Translations under genes and position numbers: made by a program
Shown here: one piece after another, positions 16,232 to 24,786 of the stretch
Position numbering within the stretch: position 1 is the stretch's first letter
Layout of the letters: each line of letters starts with the position of its first letter
From: JAFEBO01 sp044221315
Lineage (GTDB): Bacteria; Planctomycetota; Phycisphaerae; Phycisphaerales; UBA1924
NCBI GenBank assembly: GCA_044221315.1
Contig: JBGAPK010000002.1
Location: 62,001 to 126,000, forward strand
DNA length: 64,000 bases
Direction: 5' to 3'
Notes under the pieces: generated by a model
Told to the model about the DNA's origin: nothing
The model's input: only the letters and a program-made list of their open reading frames with translations
Databases searched by the model: none

Positions 16232-16489
16232 CAGTTGTGCGGGATCGGCCGGTGATAACGGTTTCTGAAGGGCAATGTGCGGTCCTGCCCGTAGACTTCG
16301 CAAACCGTGAGACAGGCTGGACCGAACAGTGTGTTTGAGAGGGCGCGAGCCGCTGGAGACGCGGCCGGGCCCGTTCATTCTCGGCCCGGAGCCGGCGATC
16401 GTTCTCCGCTGGTTCTCGGACCCCCCGGAACGAATCGGGAGATTTGGGGACGGGACCGTTGGGTTGGCTGTTGTCGGCGGAGGAAGGCG

Positions 16490-19400
16490 ATGTTCGTGGG
16501 GATCGCGAATGTGATCGGTGTGCGGGGCGCGGCGCGCCCCCTCGCCATCATCCTCGCAACCGCGATTTGGCTGGCCGCTTCGCCCGCCGCCCTGGCGCAG
16601 AGCACTCCGGTGTATCCCGACGATTCCGTGCAGGCCCGGGAGACTCTCGCAAGGGTGGACGAACTGCTGAACGCCGGCAATCTTGCCGAATCAGCCCGGG
16701 TGCTTCAGGCGCTGCTCGATGCGGAGGGAGACAAGGTCCTTGAGTCCAAGGAGGACGGGGATGTCTTCCACAGCGTCCGCGAGCATGTGCACAAGCTGCT
16801 GCTGTCGCGTCCGGCGCTCCTGGAGCGATACCGCGCGTCGGAGGGCCCTCGTGCGGCCAAGCTCCTGGAAGATGGAATCATCGACCAGGTCGAGCGTTCC
16901 CGGCTGCTGACCAGCGCCGGCCTTGAGGCCGCACTGCGCCTGGCGCAGGTTCAGTACGAGAGCGCCCGATTCGAGGCCGCGCGTCAGTCCCTCGAACAAC
17001 TCGAGCACCACCCCGATCGAACGGCCGGAAAGCCGGGCGCGGCCGCGGCGGCGGCGCTGGCGGCCAAGGTGTCGCGGTTTCTTTCGCGGGATGATGTGCG
17101 TCGCTGGGCTTCGCGATGGTCGAGCGAGGCGGGGCTCAACGAGAAGGCGGGTGGCGAGATTCCGCTCCCGCCGGGGCTCCGCATCGAAACATCGTCGCCT
17201 CAGACGGGCGGCACGGCACCCGATTGGGGCACGCTTCCGGAAGAGCCTCTGGTTTCAAGCGTGCTGACGGGGCGAAGCAACCGGGATACGGACGACGAGG
17301 AAGACGCCCAGATCTTCGAGGCGGCGCGTCAGTCGGCATCGAAAGCGTGGATCATGCCCTTGGTGACGGGCGATCTGGCGATCGTCAACAACGGCACCGA
17401 GATCAACGGGCTGGATCGGTTCACGCTGAGCACGCTCTGGACGGTGCGGCCCGGGGCCTCGGCAAGGCTCGATCTTCGACGGGAATCCCAGCGGCCCGGG
17501 CTTCCGCTTTCAAGGCTGGAAGACAGCGCCTGGGTCGTGGCGAACGGATCGGTGGGCGTTGCGGCGACCGGATACGCCACAGAGACCGGACGCGAGGGCG
17601 ACCGAAGGCTTCACGCGTTTGACATCGCCTCCGGGCGGATCCTCTGGTCGGTCGATCCGACATCGCTCGACCGGCGTCTGGAGGGCTGCTCGGTCCGGGG
17701 AGAGCCGGTCGTGAGCGAGGGGACCTTGGTCGTCCCGATGCGACGCAATTCATCGGTCCGCCGGGTGTCGGGGGCGATACTCGCAGGGCTTGACCTTTGG
17801 ACCGGCGAGTTGAAGTGGGTGCGCCCGCTCTGCAGCGTCGGGGTGCCGCCTTTCAGCCGGGCCCCCCGGGCGGCGGAGCGCTGCGTGAGCGCCGAGGGAG
17901 TTGTCTACCGCTGCGATGGGCTGGGTGTCGTTGCGGCGGTGGAAGCCGCCAGCGGGCGGGTGATCTGGGTGCGACGGATGAACCCGCCGGGCGACCTGCG
18001 CGGGCTTTCGGCCATTTCGCTCCAGACTTCGCACCAGCCCTGGTCGAGCACACAACCGATCCTCGACGGGTTGTCGGTGATCATGATCACGCCGGACGGG
18101 TCGGCCGTGGTTCGCCTCTCGGCCGCGGACGGAACCCTGCTGGGACGACGCGGCGCCGAGGAGTTCGGCGAAAACGCCACGATGCCCGGGTATCTCGTCC
18201 GGTCGCAGGACAGGCTCGTCGTGGTGACGGCAGACCGTCTGGTCTCGATGCGGATCGCCGATTTCGAGAAATCTCCGATCGCGGTCAGCGCTCCCTTCCG
18301 CGACGTACAGATGACCGGTCGCGTGGTGAGCGTGGGGCCGCGTGTCCTGGTGCCGCTGGACGATCAACTGGCGGAAGTCGAGAGCGCGGATATGAAGGTG
18401 GTCGCCACGCACAAGTTAGGAAAGGCGGGCAACGTCGTTCCGATGTCGGACGGGCTCCTGGTCGCCGACGCGATGGAACTGCACGCGTTCCTTCGCTGGG
18501 AGACCGCGGAGGCCATCCTCGCCAAGCGGATCGAAGCCTCTCCGGACGATGCCGCCCCGGCACTTTCCATGGCAAACCTGGCGTTCCGGGCGGGTCGTTA
18601 TGCACGCATCGTCCCGGCCGTGGACCGTGTGCTCGACATCCGCGACCGCTCCCCCGATTCCGCGGCCTCCCAGACGGTCCGCCGACGACTGATTGATTCC
18701 CTCCGCAACATGTTCGCCGCGGGCAAGCAGAAGTGGGACCCGGCGGCGGAATCGCGGGCGTTGGGGCCGCCGGCCGGCGCGCCGTCGGTGCAGGTATTGG
18801 CGGAACTTGGGCAGCGTTTTGCGCGTGCGGCGGAATCTCCGGCGGAACTTGCGGAGCAGGAGTTAACGGTCGGCTGGCTTGGAGAGGCCAAGGGTGCGCC
18901 GGCCGCGAGCATCGAGGCTTACGGCCGGATCTTCTCGGATGAATCCCTCGCCGAGTCGGAGGTATTGAGCGACTTCGGGGTGCCCGTGCGTGCGGCCGAC
19001 GTCGCGACCGACCGGCTGCTCGCTCTTATCAAGCGTCAGGGGCCCGAGCCGTACGCGGGATTTGCGGCCCAGGCGGCACGCGAGTTGGAGGAGCTTGGCG
19101 ATCATGCGACCGCCGCGGAATTGGGTTCACTCGGCAGGCGATTCCCTGCGGCACCGGCGGCGGCAAGCGCCTGGACGCGCCTGGCCGACATGGAAGAGAA
19201 GGCAGATCGGCGTGCTGCCTCGGCGCGTTCATTGGCCCTTGCCCTACGTGCGCTGGAGTACGGGCAGAGCGCCCGCTCGCCCGAACTCGCTCTCGAGGCC
19301 CGGCGGATCGGGGCGCGGCTGGTGGAGACGCTTGCATCGTTGGACCGGGCCTCGGAGGCTGTGCGCGTCGCGGAGCAGATCGGCAGGCGATTCCCGGGGC

Positions 19401-20857
19401 CGGCGATCACGGTGCCGTCCGCGGCGCGGGATCGAACGATGGCGGTCTCGCGCCGGCCGCAGTTTGGTGATCGGATCGAGGGGAGCGTTCAGGCGCTGGT
19501 GGGCTGGACGATTGCACTGCCGAAGATTGCGGATGGAGTGGGAAGGCCGACGGATCGGGCGGTGCTGACATCGACGGGTCGCAAGCAGGTGGGGTTGTTC
19601 GGGTCTTCGCTGACGGATGGCCGGCTGGCGCCGATGTGGATTCGCGGGTTCGAGCAGCGTCCGCCCCGGGTCATCCGAATAGACCACGACGCGACGTATC
19701 TCTATTGGCCGGCGGAGTCGCGGACAGACCGATCGGGCGGTGTGATCGAGCGTGTGCGCAACGACGGGACGAGCGCCTGGCTGTCTCGAGAGGTCGCGAC
19801 GATTCTGGACGAGATCGACGTGCGCTCCGGGGACGATGCAGCGGCGTTCGCGACGCCCCTGGATGGTTCGGTCAGCCCGGGCGATCTTCTGGTCGCGATG
19901 GACGGCTCGACTCTGGTGCTGATCGAGCGGGTCGGTCGGATCGTGGCGATCGACCTCGAATCCGGCAAGCAGCTCTGGACGGCCCGGCTGCAGTCGACGC
20001 ACGTGTACGACGGCGCGATCAGCGGGGGAACGCTGGTGGTCGGCGGGGCGAGCACGGACCGGACCGAGAACAACATCGCGGCGCGGCGGATGAGCCTGTT
20101 GCCCATGACGCTGGTTGCCTTCGACGCGCGGAAGGGTGGACCGGCGAGGGACCTGCGTCCGGCACTCGCGAAGAAACTGAATCCCTCGGAGGCCAAGAAC
20201 ATCTCGCTGGCGCTCGGCGATCGGCAGCAGGTACGCTGGCTGCGTTCGATCGGAGCCGGGCGTGTTCTGCTCGGGATGATCGACCGGGTTCTCGCGGTGG
20301 ACGCGGCCGGCGACACGGTGCTTTGGATGTGCGACAAGCCCTCGGTCGGGCGCTCGCTCGAGTGCTGGGTGCTGGGCGATCGGGCGTACGTCCTGAATGA
20401 AGATCGCGGGATCGTCGCCCTCTCGCTGGCGGACGGGAGCACGCCGATCGGGGAGCTTGATTCCAAGGACCGGCTGCAGGGGGACGCGACGGTGGGCGCG
20501 GCGCTCCTGGCGGACGGGCAGGTGGCCTTCGCGACGTCGCACGGCCTGGCGGTCTTCGGGCGGGACGGGAAATTGACCGGCCTTGACAGCGGCGCGATCG
20601 CGGGCGAGTCGTCGCAGCACTTTGCGATCGGAGCGGATCGGGTGGCGATGGTGCCCGAGGCCTGGTCGGATCAGGATCCGACGCTCGACCTCCGCATTCT
20701 GTCGCTGCCCGGCGGCAAGCTCGTCTCGTCACGACCGATCGTGGTCTCGCGGGCGCCGACGGAGTTGGTCGCGATCGATGGGAGGCTCCTTCTCACGGCG
20801 GGCGGCGTAACGCTGGTGCTGCCGGCTCCGGTCGGGAACGATGCGCCGGTGCCGTGA
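16490..20857 (+). CDS. giant exported TPR and PQQ-type beta-propeller protein
   Basis: 1455 residues. The signal peptide (about 1-34) ends ALAQ. An N-terminal helical region (about 40-190) contains TPR-like pairs. The rest is repeated four-stranded blades of the PQQ/BamB type, recognisable by segments such as LHAFDIASGRILWSV, GLDLWTGELKWV, AVEAASGRVIWV and AIDLESGKQLWTAR. A second TPR-like region lies at about 690-980, splitting the blades into two sets that could form two propellers. No catalytic or haem motif is visible. BamB-like propellers scaffold envelope complexes; some relatives bind quinone cofactors, which cannot be judged here. The ATG has AGGAAGG seven bases upstream. It is alone on its strand until the ferredoxin gene 21 bases downstream. 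Confidence 0.85.
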   Translation: MFVGIANVIGVRGAARPLAIILATAIWLAASPAALAQSTPVYPDDSVQARETLARVDELLNAGNLAESARVLQALLDAEGDKVLESKEDGDVFHSVREHVHKLLLSRPALLERYRASEGPRAAKLLEDGIIDQVERSRLLTSAGLEAALRLAQVQYESARFEAARQSLEQLEHHPDRTAGKPGAAAAAALAAKVSRFLSRDDVRRWASRWSSEAGLNEKAGGEIPLPPGLRIETSSPQTGGTAPDWGTLPEEPLVSSVLTGRSNRDTDDEEDAQIFEAARQSASKAWIMPLVTGDLAIVNNGTEINGLDRFTLSTLWTVRPGASARLDLRRESQRPGLPLSRLEDSAWVVANGSVGVAATGYATETGREGDRRLHAFDIASGRILWSVDPTSLDRRLEGCSVRGEPVVSEGTLVVPMRRNSSVRRVSGAILAGLDLWTGELKWVRPLCSVGVPPFSRAPRAAERCVSAEGVVYRCDGLGVVAAVEAASGRVIWVRRMNPPGDLRGLSAISLQTSHQPWSSTQPILDGLSVIMITPDGSAVVRLSAADGTLLGRRGAEEFGENATMPGYLVRSQDRLVVVTADRLVSMRIADFEKSPIAVSAPFRDVQMTGRVVSVGPRVLVPLDDQLAEVESADMKVVATHKLGKAGNVVPMSDGLLVADAMELHAFLRWETAEAILAKRIEASPDDAAPALSMANLAFRAGRYARIVPAVDRVLDIRDRSPDSAASQTVRRRLIDSLRNMFAAGKQKWDPAAESRALGPPAGAPSVQVLAELGQRFARAAESPAELAEQELTVGWLGEAKGAPAASIEAYGRIFSDESLAESEVLSDFGVPVRAADVATDRLLALIKRQGPEPYAGFAAQAARELEELGDHATAAELGSLGRRFPAAPAAASAWTRLADMEEKADRRAASARSLALALRALEYGQSARSPELALEARRIGARLVETLASLDRASEAVRVAEQIGRRFPGPAITVPSAARDRTMAVSRRPQFGDRIEGSVQALVGWTIALPKIADGVGRPTDRAVLTSTGRKQVGLFGSSLTDGRLAPMWIRGFEQRPPRVIRIDHDATYLYWPAESRTDRSGGVIERVRNDGTSAWLSREVATILDEIDVRSGDDAAAFATPLDGSVSPGDLLVAMDGSTLVLIERVGRIVAIDLESGKQLWTARLQSTHVYDGAISGGTLVVGGASTDRTENNIAARRMSLLPMTLVAFDARKGGPARDLRPALAKKLNPSEAKNISLALGDRQQVRWLRSIGAGRVLLGMIDRVLAVDAAGDTVLWMCDKPSVGRSLECWVLGDRAYVLNEDRGIVALSLADGSTPIGELDSKDRLQGDATVGAALLADGQVAFATSHGLAVFGRDGKLTGLDSGAIAGESSQHFAIGADRVAMVPEAWSDQDPTLDLRILSLPGGKLVSSRPIVVSRAPTELVAIDGRLLLTAGGVTLVLPAPVGNDAPVP

Positions 20858-20867
20858 TTCACCCCCG

Positions 20868-20873
20868 TACCCT
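20868..20873 (+). promoter_or_regulatory. TANNNT -10 element before the ferredoxin gene
   Basis: TACCCT is followed by five bases and GTG (20879). This is the same geometry as ispE, pdxA and the Hsp70 gene. Confidence 0.45.
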
Positions 20874-20878
20874 TGGGT

Positions 20879-21166
20879 GTGGACCCCGACGACGAAGTCT
20901 GCCTGTGTTTTCGCGTGAGTCTGCGGAAGATCCGGACTTTTCTGGCGGTTGAGAATCCGCCGGTGGCCTCTCTGATCAGCGAATGCCTGAGCGCGGGGAC
21001 GGGGTGCGGATGGTGCGTGCCGTTCCTGAAGCACTTGCACGCGCAGCACGTTCGGGGAGAGACTCCGGACCTGAAGGTGTCGCCGGAGAAATACGCGGAG
21101 GCGAGGCTTGGCTTTCACGCGACGAACGAACGCGATCCGGAGGTTTTGGGAGAGGCGGGCGCGTAA
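20879..21166 (+). CDS. BFD-type [2Fe-2S] protein
   Basis: 95 residues matching the bacterioferritin-associated ferredoxin-like [2Fe-2S] fold. C8-x-C10 near the start and C43-G-W-C46 at the end of the small helical domain (SECLSAGTGCGWC) supply four ligands. The remaining 45 residues are a non-conserved tail. Such domains accept or give electrons, for example to bacterioferritin for iron release, or form part of larger oxidoreductases. The GTG at 20879 is chosen because TACCCT lies five bases upstream; a TTG at 20873 would add two residues. It follows the propeller gene by 21 bases. Confidence 0.8.
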   Translation: MDPDDEVCLCFRVSLRKIRTFLAVENPPVASLISECLSAGTGCGWCVPFLKHLHAQHVRGETPDLKVSPEKYAEARLGFHATNERDPEVLGEAGA

Positions 21167-21241
21167 CTCAGAAACTGGGAGAGAACGCGGAATGTGCGGA
21201 GAGAGCGGAGATTTGCGGAGGGAACGGGGGGCAATTGAGGA

Positions 21242-21718
21242 ATGGAACAACGGATGAGCATCGCGCTGGCAACTGCCGCGGAGGCGCCGCGGCGGGTGGA
21301 GCCGATCCTGCGGTCGGTCTCGGAGTGGTTCGGGATCGAGGCGGCGACGCGGATGTACATCGATATGAGCGGGAAGTTGCCGACGCATGTGGCGCGGTTG
21401 GGAGGGCGGGATGCGGGTTTCCTGACGGTGGCACGCCACTTCCGAGAGAGTGCAGAGGTCTACTGCATGGCGGTGGCGAAGGACTTTCACGGGACCGGGA
21501 TTGGAACGGCGCTGCTTCGGCACGTGGAGACGGCGCTGGCCCGTGAGGGCACATTGTTCCTGCAGGTGAAGACGCAGGGTCCATCGAAACCGAACGCGGG
21601 GTACGCACGAACGCTGCATTTCTATGAGACCCGCGGATTCACGAGGCTGGAGGAAATCAGCGGGCTCTGGCCGGGAATTCCGTGCCTGATGCTGGTGAAG
21701 CGGCTGGGCGAGAAATGA
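21242..21718 (+). CDS. GNAT-family N-acetyltransferase
   Basis: 158 residues. The acetyl-CoA binding motif A reads VAKDFHGTGIGTALLRHVE (about 79-97), and the C-terminal ARTLHFYETRGFTRLEE is the usual motif B. The acceptor substrate cannot be predicted. Two possible starts (ATG 21242 and 21254) differ by four residues. Its stop codon overlaps the terminator hairpin of the convergent alpha-CTD gene. Confidence 0.9.
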   Translation: MEQRMSIALATAAEAPRRVEPILRSVSEWFGIEAATRMYIDMSGKLPTHVARLGGRDAGFLTVARHFRESAEVYCMAVAKDFHGTGIGTALLRHVETALAREGTLFLQVKTQGPSKPNAGYARTLHFYETRGFTRLEEISGLWPGIPCLMLVKRLGEK

Positions 21719-21742
21719 AAAACCCCGCGGGTGCGGGGCTTG
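21716..21742 (-). terminator. intrinsic terminator for the TPR/alpha-CTD gene
   Basis: CCCCGC (21723-21728) and GCGGGG (21733-21738) form a six-base stem around a GGGT loop. Read on the minus strand it is followed by TTTTT, so it mainly ends the leftward gene whose stop is at 21808. It may also stop the rightward GNAT transcript. Confidence 0.65.
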
Positions 21743-21754
21743 GTCATTGAAGAT

Positions 21755-21800
21755 GCTCTCCCTTCCCCCAACCCGTTCCCTCAGGGAAGAGTCTTCGGGG
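21755..21800. repeat. small palindromic repeat, copy A (intergenic)
   Basis: It contains CTCCCTTCCCCCAACCC (21758-21774), then the near-perfect palindrome TTCCCTCAGGGAA (21776-21788). The first 17 bases are identical to a second copy inside pdxA at 31283-31299. It sits between a terminator and the stop of the alpha-CTD gene and does not encode anything here. Confidence 0.6.
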
Positions 21801-21807
21801 CGGGCGA

Positions 21808-22743
21808 TCAGCTGTCGAGCTTGCGGAGACCCAGGCCGAATTCGACCAGGCGGTCCTTGATCTCGGTGAGTGAAGTAGCCCCGAAGTTCTTGATTCCCAT
21901 GAGCTCGGCCTCGGTGTGGCTGGCCAGGTCTCCCAGCGTCTGGATGTTGAGAAGCTGCAGCGCCTTCCTGGCACGGACCGACAGGTTGAGATCGGTGACG
22001 GGCTTGCCGAGGGTCTGCTCCTGGCCGGTGCCCTTGTACTGATCCTGAAGAGCGCGCCGGGCGGCGCGGTGGGCGTCCTCGAGGCCCTGGCCCAGGCGCA
22101 GGTTCTTCTGCGTGAGCATGGCCTTGATCTCCTGCAGGCTGCTCTCGCCGAAGTTCTTGTAGCTGAGAAGTTCGGCCTCGGTGATCTTGAGCAGGTCGCC
22201 CAGAGAGCGGATGTTCATTTTCTTGAGGCAGGTGCGGGCGCGGACGGAGAGCTCGAAATCGGTGACGGGCGTATCGAGCAGCGCGCGGCGCTTGAAAATG
22301 TCACGATCGGCCTCGTCCTCGACGGTCATCTCCTTGCTGCCCATCACGTCCTTCATGTACATGCGTGCACGGGGGTGATTGGGGTTGGTGTCCAGGACCT
22401 GGCGGAGGCATCGCTCGGAGCGGACAAGATCGCCCCGGTCTTCGTACATCACGGCGAGGTTGATGAGAGCGTTGATGTGGGCGGGCTGGCGGTTCGCGGC
22501 GCGCTCATAGAGCGACACGGCTTCATCTTCTTCGCCGACGAGGTCGAGCTGATAGGCGAGGGCGAAGAGCGCATCGGCGTTGTTGGGGTCGCTCGAGAGC
22601 GCCTTGCGGAGTTCGGTGATCGCGGTGGAGCGATCGCCGGACTGCGTGGCCTGCTTGGCGGCCTGGATGTGCTTGGCGGCAGAGGCTGTGTCCTTTGCCG
22701 CGGCGCTGGAACCGATCACCATGTCCATTGGATCGCTGCTCAT
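21808..22743 (-). CDS. TPR protein with two RNA polymerase alpha-CTD-like domains
   Basis: 311 residues. TPR-like helices (about 22-130, for example PNNADALFALAYQLDLVGEE) are followed by two copies of the alpha-subunit C-terminal fold: about 158-220 (DFELSVRARTCLKKMNI, YKNFGESSLQEIK) and 248-308 (DLNLSVRARKALQLLNI, IKNFGATSLTEIK). In E. coli alpha, R265, N268, G296 and K298 contact DNA. Here the arginine (R168, R257) and glycine are kept in both domains, but N268 is T171/K260 and K298 is S201/T290. The protein lacks the alpha N-terminal assembly domain, so it is not RpoA. A role as a transcription or RNA polymerase-associated adaptor is inferred. The ATG at 22743 has GGGAG upstream and a good promoter 65 bases before it. 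Confidence 0.85.
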   Translation of the reverse strand: MSSDPMDMVIGSSAAAKDTASAAKHIQAAKQATQSGDRSTAITELRKALSSDPNNADALFALAYQLDLVGEEDEAVSLYERAANRQPAHINALINLAVMYEDRGDLVRSERCLRQVLDTNPNHPRARMYMKDVMGSKEMTVEDEADRDIFKRRALLDTPVTDFELSVRARTCLKKMNIRSLGDLLKITEAELLSYKNFGESSLQEIKAMLTQKNLRLGQGLEDAHRAARRALQDQYKGTGQEQTLGKPVTDLNLSVRARKALQLLNIQTLGDLASHTEAELMGIKNFGATSLTEIKDRLVEFGLGLRKLDS

Positions 22744-23165
22744 GAATGCTCCCAAAACGTCGACCGAAAGGAAAACGCGGCACGCGCCGGTGAGTTGAAT
22801 TCCGGGTGAGACTAGAAGGCAGGAGCCGGCAGTCAAACACAAAACCAAACCGAACCCTGACAAATTCGGCTCAAACGAAAAAATTACTTGCTTTCGGGAG
22901 GCCGCCGCAAGGCTTTGGTCAAGGCGGCCAAGGGCGGCGACGATCCGCGCGCTGCCCCGTCGGTTGATCTGGCGACCGAGACCCGCACTTAAGTCTGACG
23001 ACAACAACCCAACCCGTCGAAATTCGCATTTGGTTGGACGAGGCGGGGGATTTCTTGAGCGCTCGCTCGGATCGTACGGAGCACGCCCGAACCGGCAGAC
23101 GCCCAGCGCGATTGGTTATAGTGAAACCTCTTTGCATAAGAAGGCTTAAGCGCGAGGACCACTAC
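22744..23165. other. 422-base divergent intergenic region
   Basis: No gene or RNA is recognised. The left part carries the leftward promoter at 22809-22836. On the right, TATAGT at 23117-23122 is a possible rightward -10 for the porin gene, without a convincing -35. A T-rich minus-strand tract (GTAATTTTTTCG, near 22880) is less GC-rich than its surroundings. Confidence 0.4.
22809..22836 (-). promoter_or_regulatory. sigma-70-type promoter for the TPR/alpha-CTD gene
   Basis: On the minus strand, TTGACT and TAGTCT are 16 bases apart, giving a transcript start near 22802 and a leader of about 60 bases to ATG 22743. Confidence 0.5.
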
Positions 23166-24572
23166 TTGGGATCACACATCCAGCGGACGGAATTTGTACT
23201 TGCGGCATCCTTCGTGATTTGGGTCGCCCGGAGCGTTTGTCTCGCGAATGGGACCGAGCCCGAAAGACCGTCAGATGATCCTGCTGTCAGCGAAGAAGCT
23301 GCAAACTCGGAGCCCCGCGCAGGCACAAAGGGCCTTCTTCCCATTCCGAACTATCAGGGCGACCTCCTCCACCGAGGCCGCCTGACCGGAGACTGGAACG
23401 GCGCCCGCATCAACCTTGCGAATCGCGGCGTTCAGATCGATGCCGACTACACGCAGTATTTTCAGAGCATCGCCTCGGGCGGTCTTGACGAAGCCAGCCG
23501 ATACGGGGGGCATCTCGACTATCTGGTGCACCTTGATCTGATGCGGATGGACGTATTGGACGGAGCGTTGCTCACTCTGCGAGCGGAGACGCGCTACGGC
23601 AAATCGGTCAACGCGGAGTCCGGACAATTACTTCCGGTCAATACCGAAGCCTACTTCCCCTTGACACAACCCATTGACCAGACCGTTCCGATCTCGGTGA
23701 CCGAGCTCAACTACACGCAGTTCTTCAGCGAGAAATTCGCGCTGACAATCGGCAAGCTTCAGACCCTCGATGGCGACCCAAACGAGTTTGCGTCCGGTCG
23801 CGGCAAGTCGCAGTTCATGGACGCAAGCTTCATTTTCAACCCGGTGACGACCCTGCGAATGCCCTACAGCACGCTCGGAGCCGGATTCCTGGTGATTGCG
23901 AGTGAGCACGTTTCGGTGAAGGGCTCGCTCTTCAACACCCTCGATTCTTCCACGACCAGCGGCTTTGAAAATCTTGGGGATGGCCTGACGGCGGGACTCG
24001 AAGCGGATATTCAGTACCGCCTCGGTGACCTCCCGGGCGGCATGAACTTCGGAGGACTCTATTCGTTTGATCAGAATTTCAATCAGATCGGGGGCGAACT
24101 CATTCTTCAGCCGGGCCAATCGCTTGCAATTTCGCAAGAAAACAGCACGTGGGCGTTCTACTGGAGCGCGTGGCAATACCTTGTGACGCTCGATTCTGGT
24201 GAGGCTCCGGTCAATGTGTCGGACGGAAGTCCCGATCATCGGGGCTTCGGCCTTTTCGCTCGCGCTGGGGTAGCGGATCAACAGACCAACCCGGTGCAGT
24301 TTTCCGGAAGCCTTGGTCTCGGCGGGCGTGGCATCTTTCCCGGTCGTCCGGACGACACCTTTGGATTCGGCTACGCATTCTCGGCTTTTCAGAATTCCAG
24401 AATCACGGGCCCGCTCAACCTTCGGACGAATTCCCACGGCTTTGAATTGTTCTACAATCTTGAATTGACCCCTGCCGCGCGTTTCACGGTGGATGCGCAG
24501 GTCGGCAGCGCGGCACTTTCGGGCGTGGGAACAACCTTCATCTTGGGTGCTCGTTTGAATCTTGCGCTTTGA
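23166..24572 (+). CDS. OprB-family carbohydrate-selective porin
   Basis: 468-residue outer-membrane beta-barrel. After a signal peptide (about 1-28) and a short linker comes GDWNGARINLANRGVQIDADYTQ (key residues W-N-G-R, then G-V), the OprB N-terminal signature. Strand-forming repeats of alternating hydrophobic residues follow, and the protein ends in a barrel-closing strand GTTFILGARLNLAL. It should let sugars or oligosaccharides cross the outer membrane. The start is chosen at TTG 23166 because GAGG lies about eight bases upstream and the signal peptide begins there; the frame is open back to 23034. The two sulfatases downstream suggest the imported substrates derive from sulfated glycans. 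Confidence 0.85.
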   Translation: MGSHIQRTEFVLAASFVIWVARSVCLANGTEPERPSDDPAVSEEAANSEPRAGTKGLLPIPNYQGDLLHRGRLTGDWNGARINLANRGVQIDADYTQYFQSIASGGLDEASRYGGHLDYLVHLDLMRMDVLDGALLTLRAETRYGKSVNAESGQLLPVNTEAYFPLTQPIDQTVPISVTELNYTQFFSEKFALTIGKLQTLDGDPNEFASGRGKSQFMDASFIFNPVTTLRMPYSTLGAGFLVIASEHVSVKGSLFNTLDSSTTSGFENLGDGLTAGLEADIQYRLGDLPGGMNFGGLYSFDQNFNQIGGELILQPGQSLAISQENSTWAFYWSAWQYLVTLDSGEAPVNVSDGSPDHRGFGLFARAGVADQQTNPVQFSGSLGLGGRGIFPGRPDDTFGFGYAFSAFQNSRITGPLNLRTNSHGFELFYNLELTPAARFTVDAQVGSAALSGVGTTFILGARLNLAL

Positions 24573-24618
24573 GAGGAGCTCGTTCACGCCCGAGCGGCTT
24601 GGGACGCCGCCTCTTGAT

Positions 24619-24650
24619 CCTGCCGCGCCGCCCGGGCTCGGCAGGGCTTT
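24619..24650 (+). terminator. probable terminator after the porin gene
   Basis: CCTGCCG (24619-24625) pairs with CGGCAGG (24639-24645) across a 13-base loop, followed by GCTTTCC. The T-tract is weak. Confidence 0.4.
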
Positions 24651-24733
24651 CCGACGATGGTTGGCGACGGGCACCATCGGATCTGAACGCGGATGCGACG
24701 AATCCTCCTGCGACGGGCGCGATGGCGGCTTTG

Positions 24734-24739
24734 TATGAT
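24734..24739 (+). promoter_or_regulatory. possible -10 element for the first sulfatase gene
   Basis: TATGAT is preceded by TTTG, about 48 bases before ATG 24787. No clear -35 is seen at 16-18 bases. Confidence 0.3.
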
Positions 24740-24786
24740 TCGGCGGCGTTCATCAGTTCCAACAAGAAGCTCCTTCGAGAAAGCAG

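Noticed and set aside
22744..23165. Possible tRNA or small RNA gene in the longest divergent gap
   Set aside because: No T-arm GTTCGA sequence or cloverleaf could be built; only promoter-like elements are seen.
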